Assembly (NCBI RefSeq): GCF_002159645.1
Contig: NZ_NFJB01000025.1
Location: 1-60,609, forward strand
Direction: 5' to 3'
Length of the DNA stretch: 60,609 bases
Source: Parabacteroides sp. An277
GTDB taxonomy: Bacteria > Bacteroidota > Bacteroidia > Bacteroidales > Tannerellaceae
Under the pieces are notes generated by a model. That model ran no database searches. It saw only the letters and a program-made list of their open reading frames with translations, and was not told where the DNA came from. The translations under genes and the position numbers were made by a program. This document shows positions 52,190-60,540 of the stretch, one piece after another; within the stretch, counting starts at the first letter, position 1, and each line of letters starts with the position of its first letter.

Positions 52190-52281
52190 TTCTTTACGTA
52201 TCGACGATATTTGTACAAATATCGTCGGTATTTGTATATCTTTAATCTAAAGATACAAAAATATCGTCGATACGTAAAGAA
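52190..52281. repeat. MITE-like palindromic array (92 bases), unrelated in sequence to the 94-base pair
   Basis: Outer arms TTCTTTACGTATCGACGATA and its inverse enclose two inner palindromes: TCGACGATATTTGTACAAAT continuing to ATCGTCG, and TTTGTATATCTTTA facing TAAAGATACAAA. The size and design (about 15-20-base outer arms and inner palindromes spaced about 21 bases) match the elements at 7541 and 18964, though the sequence is largely different; the CTTTA/TAAAG core is shared. It lies between the tRNA-Gln promoter and rsfS. Confidence 0.8.
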
Positions 52282-52454
52282 TAAACCATTGGTTCAGGAA
52301 GTTTTCTCCGTCATTTCCCCTTTTTTCGAAAGGCAGGTAAGCAAAAAATCTAAAAAGGTATAAACCTTTTGGCAGATAAGGCTGTTTTTGTCAAAGAAAA
52401 CAAATCAGCAGAAAATAATCTGCCGAACAACATCTTTAAATAAATAAATACAAG

Positions 52455-52462
52455 TATATTTG
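52455..52462 (+). promoter_or_regulatory. -7 promoter element for rsfS-ftsH-cdsA
   Basis: TATATTTG lies 36 bases before the rsfS ATG at 52498. The -33 region reads CTTTAAA, a partial match. Confidence 0.5.
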
Positions 52463-52497
52463 CAACTTTGGAATTTAGAATATTAGTAAAAACAAGA

Positions 52498-52857
52498 ATG
52501 GATCAAACACAAACGTTAGTCAAGGCCGTGGTAAAAGGTCTGCAAGAAAAGAAAGGAAAGAATATCGTAATCGTTAATTTGAGCCAAATAGAAGGAGCCA
52601 TCTGCCGGTATATGATTGTAGGAGAAGGAAATTCTCCATCGCAAGTAGCCGCATTGTGCGATTCGGTTTGGGATTTTGCTCGAAAAGAAGCAGGAGAGAA
52701 GACATTGTCTATCGACGGAGAACAACGTGCGGAATGGATTGGAATGGACTACGGAGACGTAACTGTCCACATCTTCCTGCCCGAAAAGCGACATTTTTAT
52801 AACTTGGAAACGCTTTGGGAAGATGCCAAAATCACGGAAGTGCCCAATTTGGACTAA
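52498..52857 (+). CDS. rsfS: Ribosomal silencing factor RsfS
   Basis: The 119-aa protein binds ribosomal protein uL14 and prevents subunit joining under low nutrient supply. Family features: GKNIVIVNLSQIEGAICRYMIVGEGNSPSQVAALCDSV (given here across two conserved strands), DGEQRAEWIGMDYGDVTVHIF and the aromatic RHFYNLETLW end. The ATG at 52498 is chosen; an in-frame upstream start at 52468 lies only a few bases past the -7 element. It precedes ftsH by 33 bases, a common Bacteroidales order. Confidence 0.93.
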   Translation: MDQTQTLVKAVVKGLQEKKGKNIVIVNLSQIEGAICRYMIVGEGNSPSQVAALCDSVWDFARKEAGEKTLSIDGEQRAEWIGMDYGDVTVHIFLPEKRHFYNLETLWEDAKITEVPNLD

Positions 52858-52890
52858 TCCCTTTTGAACGACTAATCACGTATATAATAT

Positions 52891-54909
52891 ATGGAAAGCA
52901 ATACAAATATTCCTCAAAATGCCCCACGGAACAACAAACCAAAGATGTTCCAATTCAATTTTTATTGGATTTATGGGTTGATTATTATGATGCTGGTCGC
53001 ATTGTATTTAGCCAATGATACGACCACCACGAAAGAAATCGGCTGGACAGAGTTCCAAAAATTGGCTAAAGAGAATGTATTCGACGAAATGCTGGTATAT
53101 AACCGCAAGAACGTAGTCGAAGCTACGGTGAAAAGTAACGAAATATATCGTGTTTTCCCGGATGGCAGCACGCAAGGGAACTTGAATCCCAAGGTATATA
53201 TCAAGATACCTTCGGCCGATAAGTTCTCGGATTTCTACGATAAAGCCGTAACCGATAATGGAATCGATACGCAAGTACGTTTTGAAGAGGGCGACGATAC
53301 GCTTTGGAGCTTCCTCTTGTCGTTCGGGCCGTTTATCCTTCTGATATTGGTATGGATGTATTTAATGCGGAGAATGTCGGGCGGCATGGGGGCAGGTCCG
53401 GGTAATGTCTTTACCGTCGGGAAGGCGAAGGCACAACTCTTTGATAAAGATAATACAACCAAAGTAACGTTTAAAGACGTCGCCGGTTTGGCCAGTGCGA
53501 AACAGGAAGTAGAAGAAATCGTTTCTTTCTTGAAAGATCCGGCCAAATATACGGAATTGGGTGGAAAAATACCTAAAGGAGCTTTGCTGGTTGGGCCTCC
53601 GGGAACAGGGAAAACCCTATTGGCAAAGGCTGTAGCAGGAGAAGCGGATGTCCCATTCTTCTCGCTCTCAGGTTCTGACTTTGTGGAAATGTTTGTCGGA
53701 GTAGGAGCTTCTCGCGTACGCGACTTATTCCGCCAGGCCAAAGAAAAGGCGCCTTGTATCGTGTTCATCGACGAAATCGATGCCGTCGGGCGAGCACGTG
53801 GACGAAATGCCAACATGAATAGTAACGACGAACGGGAAAATACCCTGAACCAACTCCTGACAGAGATGGATGGATTCGGATCGAATAGTGGTGTAATTAT
53901 CTTGGCCGCTACGAACCGGGCGGATATTCTGGACAAAGCCCTCTTACGCGCTGGACGTTTTGACCGGCAGATTTATGTCGATTTGCCCGACCTCAATGAG
54001 CGGAAAGATATTTTTGGCGTGCATTTACGCCCGATAAAGATAGACGATACCGTAGACCCGGAATATTTAGCGCGGCAAACTCCGGGATTCTCGGGTGCTG
54101 ATATCGCAAATGTATGTAATGAAGCTGCACTCATCGCTGCCCGAAACAGCAAGAAGTTTGTCGGGAAAGAGGATTTCATGAATGCTATCGACCGTATCGT
54201 AGGTGGATTAGAGAAACATAGCAAAGTAATGACAGAAGCCGAACGTAAAAGCATCGCCATCCACGAAGCTGGACATGCGACACTTAGCTGGAAGTTGGAA
54301 TTTGCCAATCCATTGGTAAAAGTAACCATCGTCCCACGTGGTAAAGCTTTGGGTGCCGCTTGGTATTTGCCCGAAGAAAGACAAATCACGACGCGCGAAC
54401 AATTGCTCGACGAGATGTGTACCCTCTTGGGTGGACGCGCTGCTGAAGATTTATTCCTGGGAGAAATCTCGACCGGAGCGGCCAACGACCTCGAACGCGT
54501 CACCAAACAAGCATATGCCATGGTAGTCTATTTCGGTATGAGTGGCACATTACCCAACTTGAATTATTACGATTCGAGTGGACAAGACTGGGGATTCACG
54601 AAGCCTTATAGCGAAGAGACGGCACGGCTCATTGACCAAGAGGTTCAAAAGATTATTGCCGAGCAATATGCCCGTGCGAAAGCTATCTTATCAGAAAATG
54701 CAGCCGGACACAATCAATTAGCGAATGTCCTCCTTGAACGGGAAGTAATCTTTAGTGAAGATGTAGAACACATTTTCGGGAAACGCCCTTGGGCATCGCG
54801 CTCGGAAGAAATCTTGGGTAAGCAAGAGACGGCCAAAGAACCCGTGACTCATACAGACGATACGCCAGCCAAAAAAGAAGAGGAAACGCAAGATGGCCCA
54901 TCTGAATAA
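52891..54909 (+). CDS. ftsH: ATP-dependent zinc metalloprotease FtsH
   Basis: The 672-aa inner-membrane protease degrades damaged and regulated proteins. Two membrane segments (FNFYWIYGLIIMMLVALYLA and FLLSFGPFILLILVWMYLM) flank a periplasmic domain. The AAA+ module has Walker A GPPGTGKT, Walker B VFIDEIDAVG and the SRH ILDKALLRAGRFDRQI. The peptidase has HEAGH and its third zinc ligand in the LFLGEISTGAANDLERVT region. The C-terminal tail is acidic and unstructured. The last 17 bases overlap cdsA. Confidence 0.97.
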   Translation: MESNTNIPQNAPRNNKPKMFQFNFYWIYGLIIMMLVALYLANDTTTTKEIGWTEFQKLAKENVFDEMLVYNRKNVVEATVKSNEIYRVFPDGSTQGNLNPKVYIKIPSADKFSDFYDKAVTDNGIDTQVRFEEGDDTLWSFLLSFGPFILLILVWMYLMRRMSGGMGAGPGNVFTVGKAKAQLFDKDNTTKVTFKDVAGLASAKQEVEEIVSFLKDPAKYTELGGKIPKGALLVGPPGTGKTLLAKAVAGEADVPFFSLSGSDFVEMFVGVGASRVRDLFRQAKEKAPCIVFIDEIDAVGRARGRNANMNSNDERENTLNQLLTEMDGFGSNSGVIILAATNRADILDKALLRAGRFDRQIYVDLPDLNERKDIFGVHLRPIKIDDTVDPEYLARQTPGFSGADIANVCNEAALIAARNSKKFVGKEDFMNAIDRIVGGLEKHSKVMTEAERKSIAIHEAGHATLSWKLEFANPLVKVTIVPRGKALGAAWYLPEERQITTREQLLDEMCTLLGGRAAEDLFLGEISTGAANDLERVTKQAYAMVVYFGMSGTLPNLNYYDSSGQDWGFTKPYSEETARLIDQEVQKIIAEQYARAKAILSENAAGHNQLANVLLEREVIFSEDVEHIFGKRPWASRSEEILGKQETAKEPVTHTDDTPAKKEEETQDGPSE

Positions 54910-55738
54910 TTTCATCACACGGACACTGACGGGGATTATCTTCGTCGGTGTCCTTGTTGGAGGTATTCTGTGGAATGCCTTCTCTTTTGCTATTCTGTTT
55001 GCTTTGGTCACAGGACTTACCCTTTGGGAGTTCTATGGATTGATGAAGCATTACGAGGAAGCCCGTCTTCAGCGCCTCATTTCTACATTAGGAGGCGTTT
55101 ACCTGTTCGTCGCCTGTTTCTTAAAAGCGAGCGGTTGGACCGACGAAACAATTTTTCTTCCTTACATATTATATATAATGTATACGTTCATCCGCGAATT
55201 GTATGCCAAAGCACCCAACCCTATCCACAATTGGGCTTTTACCCTGTTGGCACAGGTCTATTGCGCCGGTTCTTTTTCGCTGATGAATTTCATCGCGTTG
55301 CGCCCTAATGCCATAGGAGCAACACACGAACCGATTTATACCCCGCTCTTCTTGCTCGCTCTCTTCGCCTTCGTTTGGCTAAATGATACGGGAGCTTTTT
55401 TGGTCGGTTCGATGCTGGGACGCCATAAATTATTCGAACGCATTTCGCCTAAGAAATCGTGGGAAGGCTTTTGGGGCGGATTCGTGATTGTTTTGGCGGC
55501 TTCGCAAGTGTTCGCCTATTTCGATTCGGAGCTCGACCGCATCCATTGGTTGGGATTAGCCGCTGTTATTGTCTTGTTTGCCACATGGGGAGACCTGACA
55601 GAATCGCTCCTAAAGCGCACACTGGGCATTAAGGATTCCGGAAATATCCTGCCAGGGCACGGTGGCATGCTCGACCGTTTCGACAGCGTCCTCATGGCTG
55701 TGCCTGCCGCTTACATCTGCTTGGAATTGTTCAAATAA
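54893..55738 (+). CDS. cdsA: Phosphatidate cytidylyltransferase CdsA
   Basis: The 281-aa integral membrane enzyme makes CDP-diacylglycerol, the precursor of phosphatidylethanolamine and other phospholipids. The C-terminal signature is DLTESLLKRTLGIKDSGNIL then PGHGGMLDRFDSVL, with eight or so helices before it. The ATG lies within the end of ftsH, so translation is coupled. It supplies the donor type used by CDP-alcohol phosphatidyltransferases, such as the one at 29879-30769. Confidence 0.95.
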   Translation: MAHLNNFITRTLTGIIFVGVLVGGILWNAFSFAILFALVTGLTLWEFYGLMKHYEEARLQRLISTLGGVYLFVACFLKASGWTDETIFLPYILYIMYTFIRELYAKAPNPIHNWAFTLLAQVYCAGSFSLMNFIALRPNAIGATHEPIYTPLFLLALFAFVWLNDTGAFLVGSMLGRHKLFERISPKKSWEGFWGGFVIVLAASQVFAYFDSELDRIHWLGLAAVIVLFATWGDLTESLLKRTLGIKDSGNILPGHGGMLDRFDSVLMAVPAAYICLELFK

Positions 55739-55771
55739 GAATTAAACATAATAAGTAACCAATTTCCCCTT

Positions 55772-55829
55772 TTGCATTGCCAATGCAAGGATGCCTTCAA
55801 GAGAAAAACGGCTTGCATTGCTAATGCAA
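55772..55829. repeat. Pair of 17-bp palindromes 41 bp apart between convergent genes
   Basis: TTGCATTGCCAATGCAA (centre 55780) and TTGCATTGCTAATGCAA (centre 55821) are 41 bases apart. The weak CTTCAAG palindrome falls near the half-period (about 55799). The pair lies between cdsA and the convergent porT-like gene. It could act as a two-hairpin terminator, and it follows the 41-bp rule of the other arrays. Confidence 0.8.
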
Positions 55830-55856
55830 AGACACCCTCCAAGAATAGCGTCCTAT

Positions 55857-56561
55857 CTATTCAAAATTGAACGTTAGCGTCACCATGCGCGATTTGGCGC
55901 TCGAAAGAGCCTCCGTATACTTAATCGTCTCCTGCCCCTCTAAATCCGGACGGTTTTTCTCCAGCAAATCAATCAATCCGAAACTAAACTTTAACTCCGG
56001 GCAAAGACGAAAAAAAGGCAAATAAATATTACACCCGATACCGACCTCTACACCCGCATCGAACCCTTTCAAAAGCAAAGGATTCCCATCTCTTCGCCTT
56101 CCTAAATCGAGCGCACCATAGACGCCCGCAGTCAGGTAAGGCCGACAATTATTCAACCGCAAAGAGGAATATTTGATACTCAATGGAAATTGCAAGTAAC
56201 TGGAACGGACTGAAGTACGAAACTCCTCTCCATCCTCTTGTCGACGAAATACAAATTTCTTATCGCCAAAATTAATCGTAGGAATAAAACGCAAATTAAA
56301 ATAAGGATTCAAATACATATCGCCAATCACACCCACGCTGAAACCCGGCGAATAAGATGGAATCTCGGCATACCACGTCTCGCCGTTTGTCGCAACGCCC
56401 GTATGAGACAAAATCAAATCTTGCGAATGAAGTCCCACGTGGAACCCCAAATGAAACAACTTGTTATCTACATACGGCTGATTCTTTACCTTCTCTCTTT
56501 GTCCGAAGATATTCACACAAACACAACCGATTAAACATATTATGATATATAACCGTCTCAA
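55857..56561 (-). CDS. PorT-like outer membrane beta-barrel protein
   Basis: The 234-aa protein has a signal peptide (LYIIICLIGCVCVNIFGQ) and a PorT-family barrel pattern: HLGFHVGLHSQDL, YSPGFSVGVIGDMYLNPYFNLRF, SSYLQFPLSIKYSSLR and a final MVTLTFNFE. PorT is needed for the type IX secretion system in Porphyromonas, but similar proteins occur in Bacteroidales without that system. The only start that keeps the signal peptide is a TTG (56561); the next in-frame ATG would delete it. No other type IX genes are in the window. Confidence 0.78.
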   Translation of the reverse strand: MRRLYIIICLIGCVCVNIFGQREKVKNQPYVDNKLFHLGFHVGLHSQDLILSHTGVATNGETWYAEIPSYSPGFSVGVIGDMYLNPYFNLRFIPTINFGDKKFVFRRQEDGEEFRTSVRSSYLQFPLSIKYSSLRLNNCRPYLTAGVYGALDLGRRRDGNPLLLKGFDAGVEVGIGCNIYLPFFRLCPELKFSFGLIDLLEKNRPDLEGQETIKYTEALSSAKSRMVTLTFNFE

Positions 56562-56667
56562 CTTTTCTACTTTTTTGTATATAACGTCCCATTTTCTTTT
56601 TTATTGCCAAAGCAGAAATATTTGAAAAATATATCCCGAAGATATTTTTTTAATTCAAAGAAAGCTG

Positions 56668-56675
56668 TACATTTG
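56668..56675 (+). promoter_or_regulatory. -7 promoter element for the ferredoxin gene
   Basis: TACATTTG lies 39 bases before the ATG at 56714. The upstream region is T-rich without an exact -33 TTTG at 19 bases. Confidence 0.55.
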
Positions 56676-56713
56676 CACCACAATAGTGTTGAACAATTTT
56701 AAACGTTAAAAAA

Positions 56714-56884
56714 ATGGCTTACGTAATTAGTGATGATTGTATTGCTTGTGGAACATGTATTGACGAATGTCCGGTAGGAGCAATTTCAGAAGGTGACAAA
56801 TATAGCATCAACCCAGACATGTGCACAGAGTGTGGTACTTGTGCAGACGCATGTCCGACAGAAGCTATCCATCCGGGTGCTTAA
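56714..56884 (+). CDS. Small 2[4Fe-4S] ferredoxin
   Basis: The 56-aa protein begins MAYVISDDCIACGTCIDECP and later has DMCTECGTCADACP: two CxxCxxCxxxCP motifs, the pattern of clostridial-type ferredoxins with two [4Fe-4S] clusters. Length is typical. It is a low-potential electron carrier for pyruvate:ferredoxin oxidoreductase, Rnf or hydrogenase-type enzymes; the partner is unknown. It is monocistronic, with its own promoter and terminator. Confidence 0.95.
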   Translation: MAYVISDDCIACGTCIDECPVGAISEGDKYSINPDMCTECGTCADACPTEAIHPGA

Positions 56885-56934
56885 TTCCACCAGCAAAGAA
56901 GTAAACCCCGAGAATAGGATTTACTAAAAAATAG

Positions 56935-56967
56935 CAGGACATTCGAACGAATGCCCTGTTATTTTTT
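56935..56967 (+). terminator. Terminator of the ferredoxin gene
   Basis: CAGGACATTCG (56935-56945) pairs with CGAATGCCCTG (56948-56958), one mismatch, followed by TTATTTTTTATT. Confidence 0.85.
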
Positions 56968-56981
56968 ATTGGATCTCCTTT

Positions 56982-57356
56982 TTAAGATTCTGCATCGAAA
57001 TCTATATCCAGCTTGATATTCCCATCGTCTGGGAAAAGCGTCTTTTCGACTTCCTTCTCAGGTGCACTTTCGCCCTGAAAAGAATAAACATAATTCATCA
57101 CATCGGCCAAACCATCCACAAATTTCTCAAAATCTTCCTTATAAAGAAAAATCTTATGCTTCTCAAAAGAAAGAGGATCACCTCCATCTTTTGCTTGAAT
57201 TCTTTTGCTTTCCGTTATGGCCAAAAACAAATCATTCCTCAAATTTTTCTTTACATCCAAATAATAAATCCGTTTACCGGCTTTTATGGCTCTAGAGTAT
57301 AAAATCTCTTTATCGCCACCAGCTTCGGTGTTGTTCTTTTTCTTCGATTCTTCCAT
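56982..57356 (-). CDS. PUR-alpha-like nucleic acid-binding protein (DUF3276)
   Basis: The 124-aa protein has one PUR repeat: ILYSRAIKAGKRIYYLDVKKNLRNDLFLAITESK then FEKHKIFLYKEDFEKFVDGL, and an acidic tail ending LFPDDGNIKLDIDFDAES. Bacterial PUR proteins of Bacteroidota and spirochaetes form dimers that bind single-stranded DNA or RNA. The target here is unknown. It converges with the ferredoxin gene. Confidence 0.85.
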   Translation of the reverse strand: MEESKKKNNTEAGGDKEILYSRAIKAGKRIYYLDVKKNLRNDLFLAITESKRIQAKDGGDPLSFEKHKIFLYKEDFEKFVDGLADVMNYVYSFQGESAPEKEVEKTLFPDDGNIKLDIDFDAES

Positions 57357-57483
57357 GGCTAACTTTTACCTTCCCATTTTTGCTTTTAGACTGTAAACAT
57401 ACAATATTTTTCTAAATCTTTCCACATTTCTAAAAAGAAAATTTCATAAATGCATCACTTTTCTTATCCGAACAACTCAATCA

Positions 57484-59775
57484 TCATTTACTCAATATCA
57501 ATGTGGATGGCATTTTCTGCAAGGCCGTTTTATATATCTCTGACGCCCAATTCCATGTTTGATAACTAACCAACATGAAATTATAAACAGACAACAAATT
57601 CTGCGTTAATCGTTTTTCTGACGAAAGCTGAGCTTTATGTTGCAATTCTACATACGTTGTTATCTTTTGCATCACTTGTTCTTTAGCTTCATAAGTAATA
57701 TCTGTCAAATCAATGATTGTTAGTTCAGAATTCGTAGTCCGCTGCAATGTCTCGGCATATTTCAATAGAAAGAAATCATTTTCCTCATGAATAAGTATCA
57801 ATGTATGAGTTGCCTTTACAAAAGACCGATTAATAAATACACCTACCGGACAAAGACTCTGTTCGATAAACATTTTCGTCTTATCCTTCAGCAATTCGCC
57901 TGGGTAAAACCATGATTCTGGCGCGCGAAAATGACGTAAAAACTTATCATAGAAAAAAGCTCGATACCTATTAACAGCTTGGTCATTGGGCAAATCACTT
58001 AACGAAATACCAGCACCCACCAATAAAAAGTCAAAACCTTCTTCATTGGCAATTTTACATATATCTTGTCCTGCGTTATTCGATACTTCATAACGAGTCC
58101 GCAAAGGTATATTCAATTTTTGGGCACCATACAAAATAGGGCCAAAACTAACTTCTTCAAAATTATCTGTATGAAGTGGATTGACATCCGAACCCACCGT
58201 TAAATGCAATGCAGTAATTTCTAATTTGTTTTTTGCATGAGCAAACATTTGATGGGCAACATCCAACATGACTTGCCCATTGCTCGCTCGTCCGAAGGAA
58301 AGCAATACCTTAAACACTCCTGGTTGAGTTTGTTCCACCACTTTATGCGCCATGAACTTTTCATGCGTTCGGAAACAGAAATTTATGAATGAAAGCAAAG
58401 GTGTGGTCATAAAAGTAGTCACCAGAGTCATTAAGACCAACATGACAAAAATAGGAGGAGTTAGAATCTTCATATCGTACCCAATTGTCAATACAACCAA
58501 TTCCATTAAACCACGCGTATTCATCAAGGCACCGATATACAAACTATCCTTCCATGTTTCACCTACAAAACGAGCAGCTACCAGCGTACCTCCAAATTTG
58601 CCAATGATAGCTACCACGATGAAAATACCACACATCGTCCATAATTCCGGCGTATTCAATAATCCTAATTCCGTGCGCAAACCTGTCGAGGCAAAAAATA
58701 GAGGTAAAAATAAAGCTAACGAAACGTCTTCCACTTTCTCTGTCATAATCTTACGAAACTTTACATTATCAGGCATCACTACACCCGCAATAAATGCTCC
58801 AAATAAAGCATGAAGCCCCAAAATTTCTGTTAAAAATGAAGAAGTAATCAACACTAAAAACATGAAAGCGACCAATGCTTTATCTACAACCTCCTTATTG
58901 TGATAAATATGCCCTATCATCTGCAAAAAAGGACGGACAATACCCATCATCAATACGATATAAAACACAGAAAAAGTAATATTATATACGGCACTCAACA
59001 TCGTTCCTGCTTGAGCAATAGCGATCACAACTGCCAACAAGCACCAGGCCGTGATATCACCATTAGCTGCGCTTGCCAACGACAACGTGCCTAAATGCGT
59101 TTTCGTCAATCCTTTTTCCTGTATAATACGAGCCAAAACAGGAAATGCTGTTATACTTAAAGAAATACTAACAAACAGAGCAAAAGAAAGAAAAGGCGTT
59201 GTCTCATAAGCATACTGACCATATAAAAAATAAGCAGCCAGCATTCCTAAAAAGAAAGGGAAAATCGTACTTGTATGACTAATCAAAATCGTCTCCTTCA
59301 ATTTCTGTCGCACTTCGGTAATATTCAATTCCATTCCTATGGCAAACATAAACAAAATCAGACCAAATTGACTCAATATATTGATATTCTTCAAAGAATC
59401 AATCGGGAAAAGATAAGATGAAACATCAGGCAAAAAATTACCTAAAATTGAAGGGCCTAAGACAATACCAGCCACAATTTCACCAATTACCGTAGGCTGC
59501 CCAATCTTTGCAAATAACCATCCAAACAAACGGCAAGCCAACAATATAACTATAATTTGCAATAACAAAATGCCAATAGGTGATTCAATATGAAGAAATA
59601 ATAGATTCTTGAATACCTCAAAACCTTCAGCCAAATTATCAGGCGCATCCATAGACAAGGTAATCGCATCCTTTATCTCCAAAGCTTCCCCTCCCTTGGT
59701 TATCAAATACATAAAAATACCAAAAACCAAAAGCATAGCGACATAATATACCAAACTCTTACTACCCTTGCCCAT
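57484..59775 (-). CDS. CPA2-family cation:proton antiporter with universal-stress-like C-terminus
   Basis: The 763-aa protein has about twelve helices of the CPA2/Kef type: GEIVAGIVLGPSILGNFLPD, SLSITAFPVLARIIQEKGLT and LTSSFLTEILGLHALFGAFIAGVVMP-like segments (here ending GVVMPDN). Residues about 480-763 are soluble, with two USP-like halves (VFKVLLSFGRASNGQVMLDVAHQMF and KATHTLILIHEENDFFLLKYAE). It would exchange Na+ or K+ for H+; the substrate is not certain. A TATTTTTG promoter lies 29 bases upstream. Confidence 0.9.
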   Translation of the reverse strand: MGKGSKSLVYYVAMLLVFGIFMYLITKGGEALEIKDAITLSMDAPDNLAEGFEVFKNLLFLHIESPIGILLLQIIVILLACRLFGWLFAKIGQPTVIGEIVAGIVLGPSILGNFLPDVSSYLFPIDSLKNINILSQFGLILFMFAIGMELNITEVRQKLKETILISHTSTIFPFFLGMLAAYFLYGQYAYETTPFLSFALFVSISLSITAFPVLARIIQEKGLTKTHLGTLSLASAANGDITAWCLLAVVIAIAQAGTMLSAVYNITFSVFYIVLMMGIVRPFLQMIGHIYHNKEVVDKALVAFMFLVLITSSFLTEILGLHALFGAFIAGVVMPDNVKFRKIMTEKVEDVSLALFLPLFFASTGLRTELGLLNTPELWTMCGIFIVVAIIGKFGGTLVAARFVGETWKDSLYIGALMNTRGLMELVVLTIGYDMKILTPPIFVMLVLMTLVTTFMTTPLLSFINFCFRTHEKFMAHKVVEQTQPGVFKVLLSFGRASNGQVMLDVAHQMFAHAKNKLEITALHLTVGSDVNPLHTDNFEEVSFGPILYGAQKLNIPLRTRYEVSNNAGQDICKIANEEGFDFLLVGAGISLSDLPNDQAVNRYRAFFYDKFLRHFRAPESWFYPGELLKDKTKMFIEQSLCPVGVFINRSFVKATHTLILIHEENDFFLLKYAETLQRTTNSELTIIDLTDITYEAKEQVMQKITTYVELQHKAQLSSEKRLTQNLLSVYNFMLVSYQTWNWASEIYKTALQKMPSTLILSK

Positions 59776-59803
59776 AAATATTCAAATCGGATTTGTTCGC
59801 TAA

Positions 59804-59811
59804 CAAAAATA
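59804..59811 (-). promoter_or_regulatory. -7 promoter element for the antiporter gene
   Basis: The minus strand reads TATTTTTG, 28 bases before the ATG at 59775. No TTTG at the usual -33 distance. Confidence 0.5.
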
Positions 59812-59883
59812 GCAAAAAAACTTGATAATCCCTATCTCTTTGCTCTTTTTTCTTCCATCAATATAAAAAACTTGTCTTCTTTC

Positions 59884-60015
59884 ACATCTCAAGCAGAAGA
59901 GTTCCGCCATCTTGCCCGAGACAACCTTTCCTATCTCGGGCAGATCCCTCCAGTAATCTGCAGCAGATCACCTCCGCTATATCGGGCAGATAACAAACCC
60001 TATCTGCGGCAGATC
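59884..60015. repeat. Palindrome array, about 23-bp period, six units
   Basis: Units of the type ATCTGCnGCAGAT or ATCTCGGGCAGAT are centred at about 59891, 59915, 59939, 59962, 59985 and 60008, with intervals of 23-24. The clearest are ATCTGCAGCAGAT (59956-59968) and ATCTGCGGCAGAT (60002-60014). It lies between the antiporter gene and the small membrane protein gene. The remainder of the 288-base gap holds no gene. Confidence 0.85.
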
Positions 60016-60063
60016 CCGATGCTGTCTTTCGACCTTATATTCGACAAGCAAAATAATCAACGT

Positions 60064-60411
60064 TTATAATGGACGAATAAGTATCATTTTAAACGAGAAA
60101 TACCAAGAAGTTGCTATCAAACCGGCTCCTATCAATAGGTAACTCCAATAACTTCTATCACGAAAATCCATCGCCAATAAATCAGAAAACCAAGCCAAAA
60201 ATAGCATAAAACAACCAACGGAAAATAACGTTCCTAACACTCTCGCCAACCATAAAATCCGACAATAACATTGCTTTAACAGCAATAAAATCAAACCAAC
60301 AAGCAATAGATGCCAACCAGTCATATGAAAAGGGAATAACATTCCCGCAAACAAAAGCATAAACCAAATCTCGGGTAATCTCACCGCGAACTTTCTTACG
60401 ACAACTATCAT
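60064..60411 (-). CDS. Small membrane protein of unknown function
   Basis: The 115-aa protein has about four hydrophobic segments: IWFMLLFAGMLFPFHM, WHLLLVGLILLLLKQCY, WLARVLGTLFSVGCFMLFLAW and LLIGAGLIATSWYFSF, with the basic end KMILIRPL. I recognise no family. It lies between the 5S rRNA terminator and the antiporter. Confidence 0.6.
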   Translation of the reverse strand: MIVVVRKFAVRLPEIWFMLLFAGMLFPFHMTGWHLLLVGLILLLLKQCYCRILWLARVLGTLFSVGCFMLFLAWFSDLLAMDFRDRSYWSYLLIGAGLIATSWYFSFKMILIRPL

Positions 60412-60495
60412 ACTATTCCTATTTACTTAATATATTTTAGGAACGTAAAGATTCTCCACTTATTGCATATTTGACTTTCTCTCCCCCCAAAACAG

Positions 60496-60527
60496 GAAAG
60501 CCGGTCCAGCAAATCTGCTGAACCGGC
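60496..60527 (-). terminator. Terminator of the rRNA operon
   Basis: On the minus strand GCCGGTTCAGCA pairs with TGCTGGACCGGC (60500-60511 with 60516-60527), then TTTCCTGTTTT. It lies about 13 bases after the 5S gene. Confidence 0.85.
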
Positions 60528-60540
60528 TCACTTCCCAAAA

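Noticed and set aside
55857-56561. Evidence for a type IX secretion locus
   Set aside because: Only a PorT-like barrel is present; no PorK, L, M, N, Sov or C-terminal sorting domains are seen in the window.
7532-60015. CRISPR arrays
   Set aside because: Repeats are short palindromes, spacers are similar within an array or too short, units drift, and no cas gene is present.
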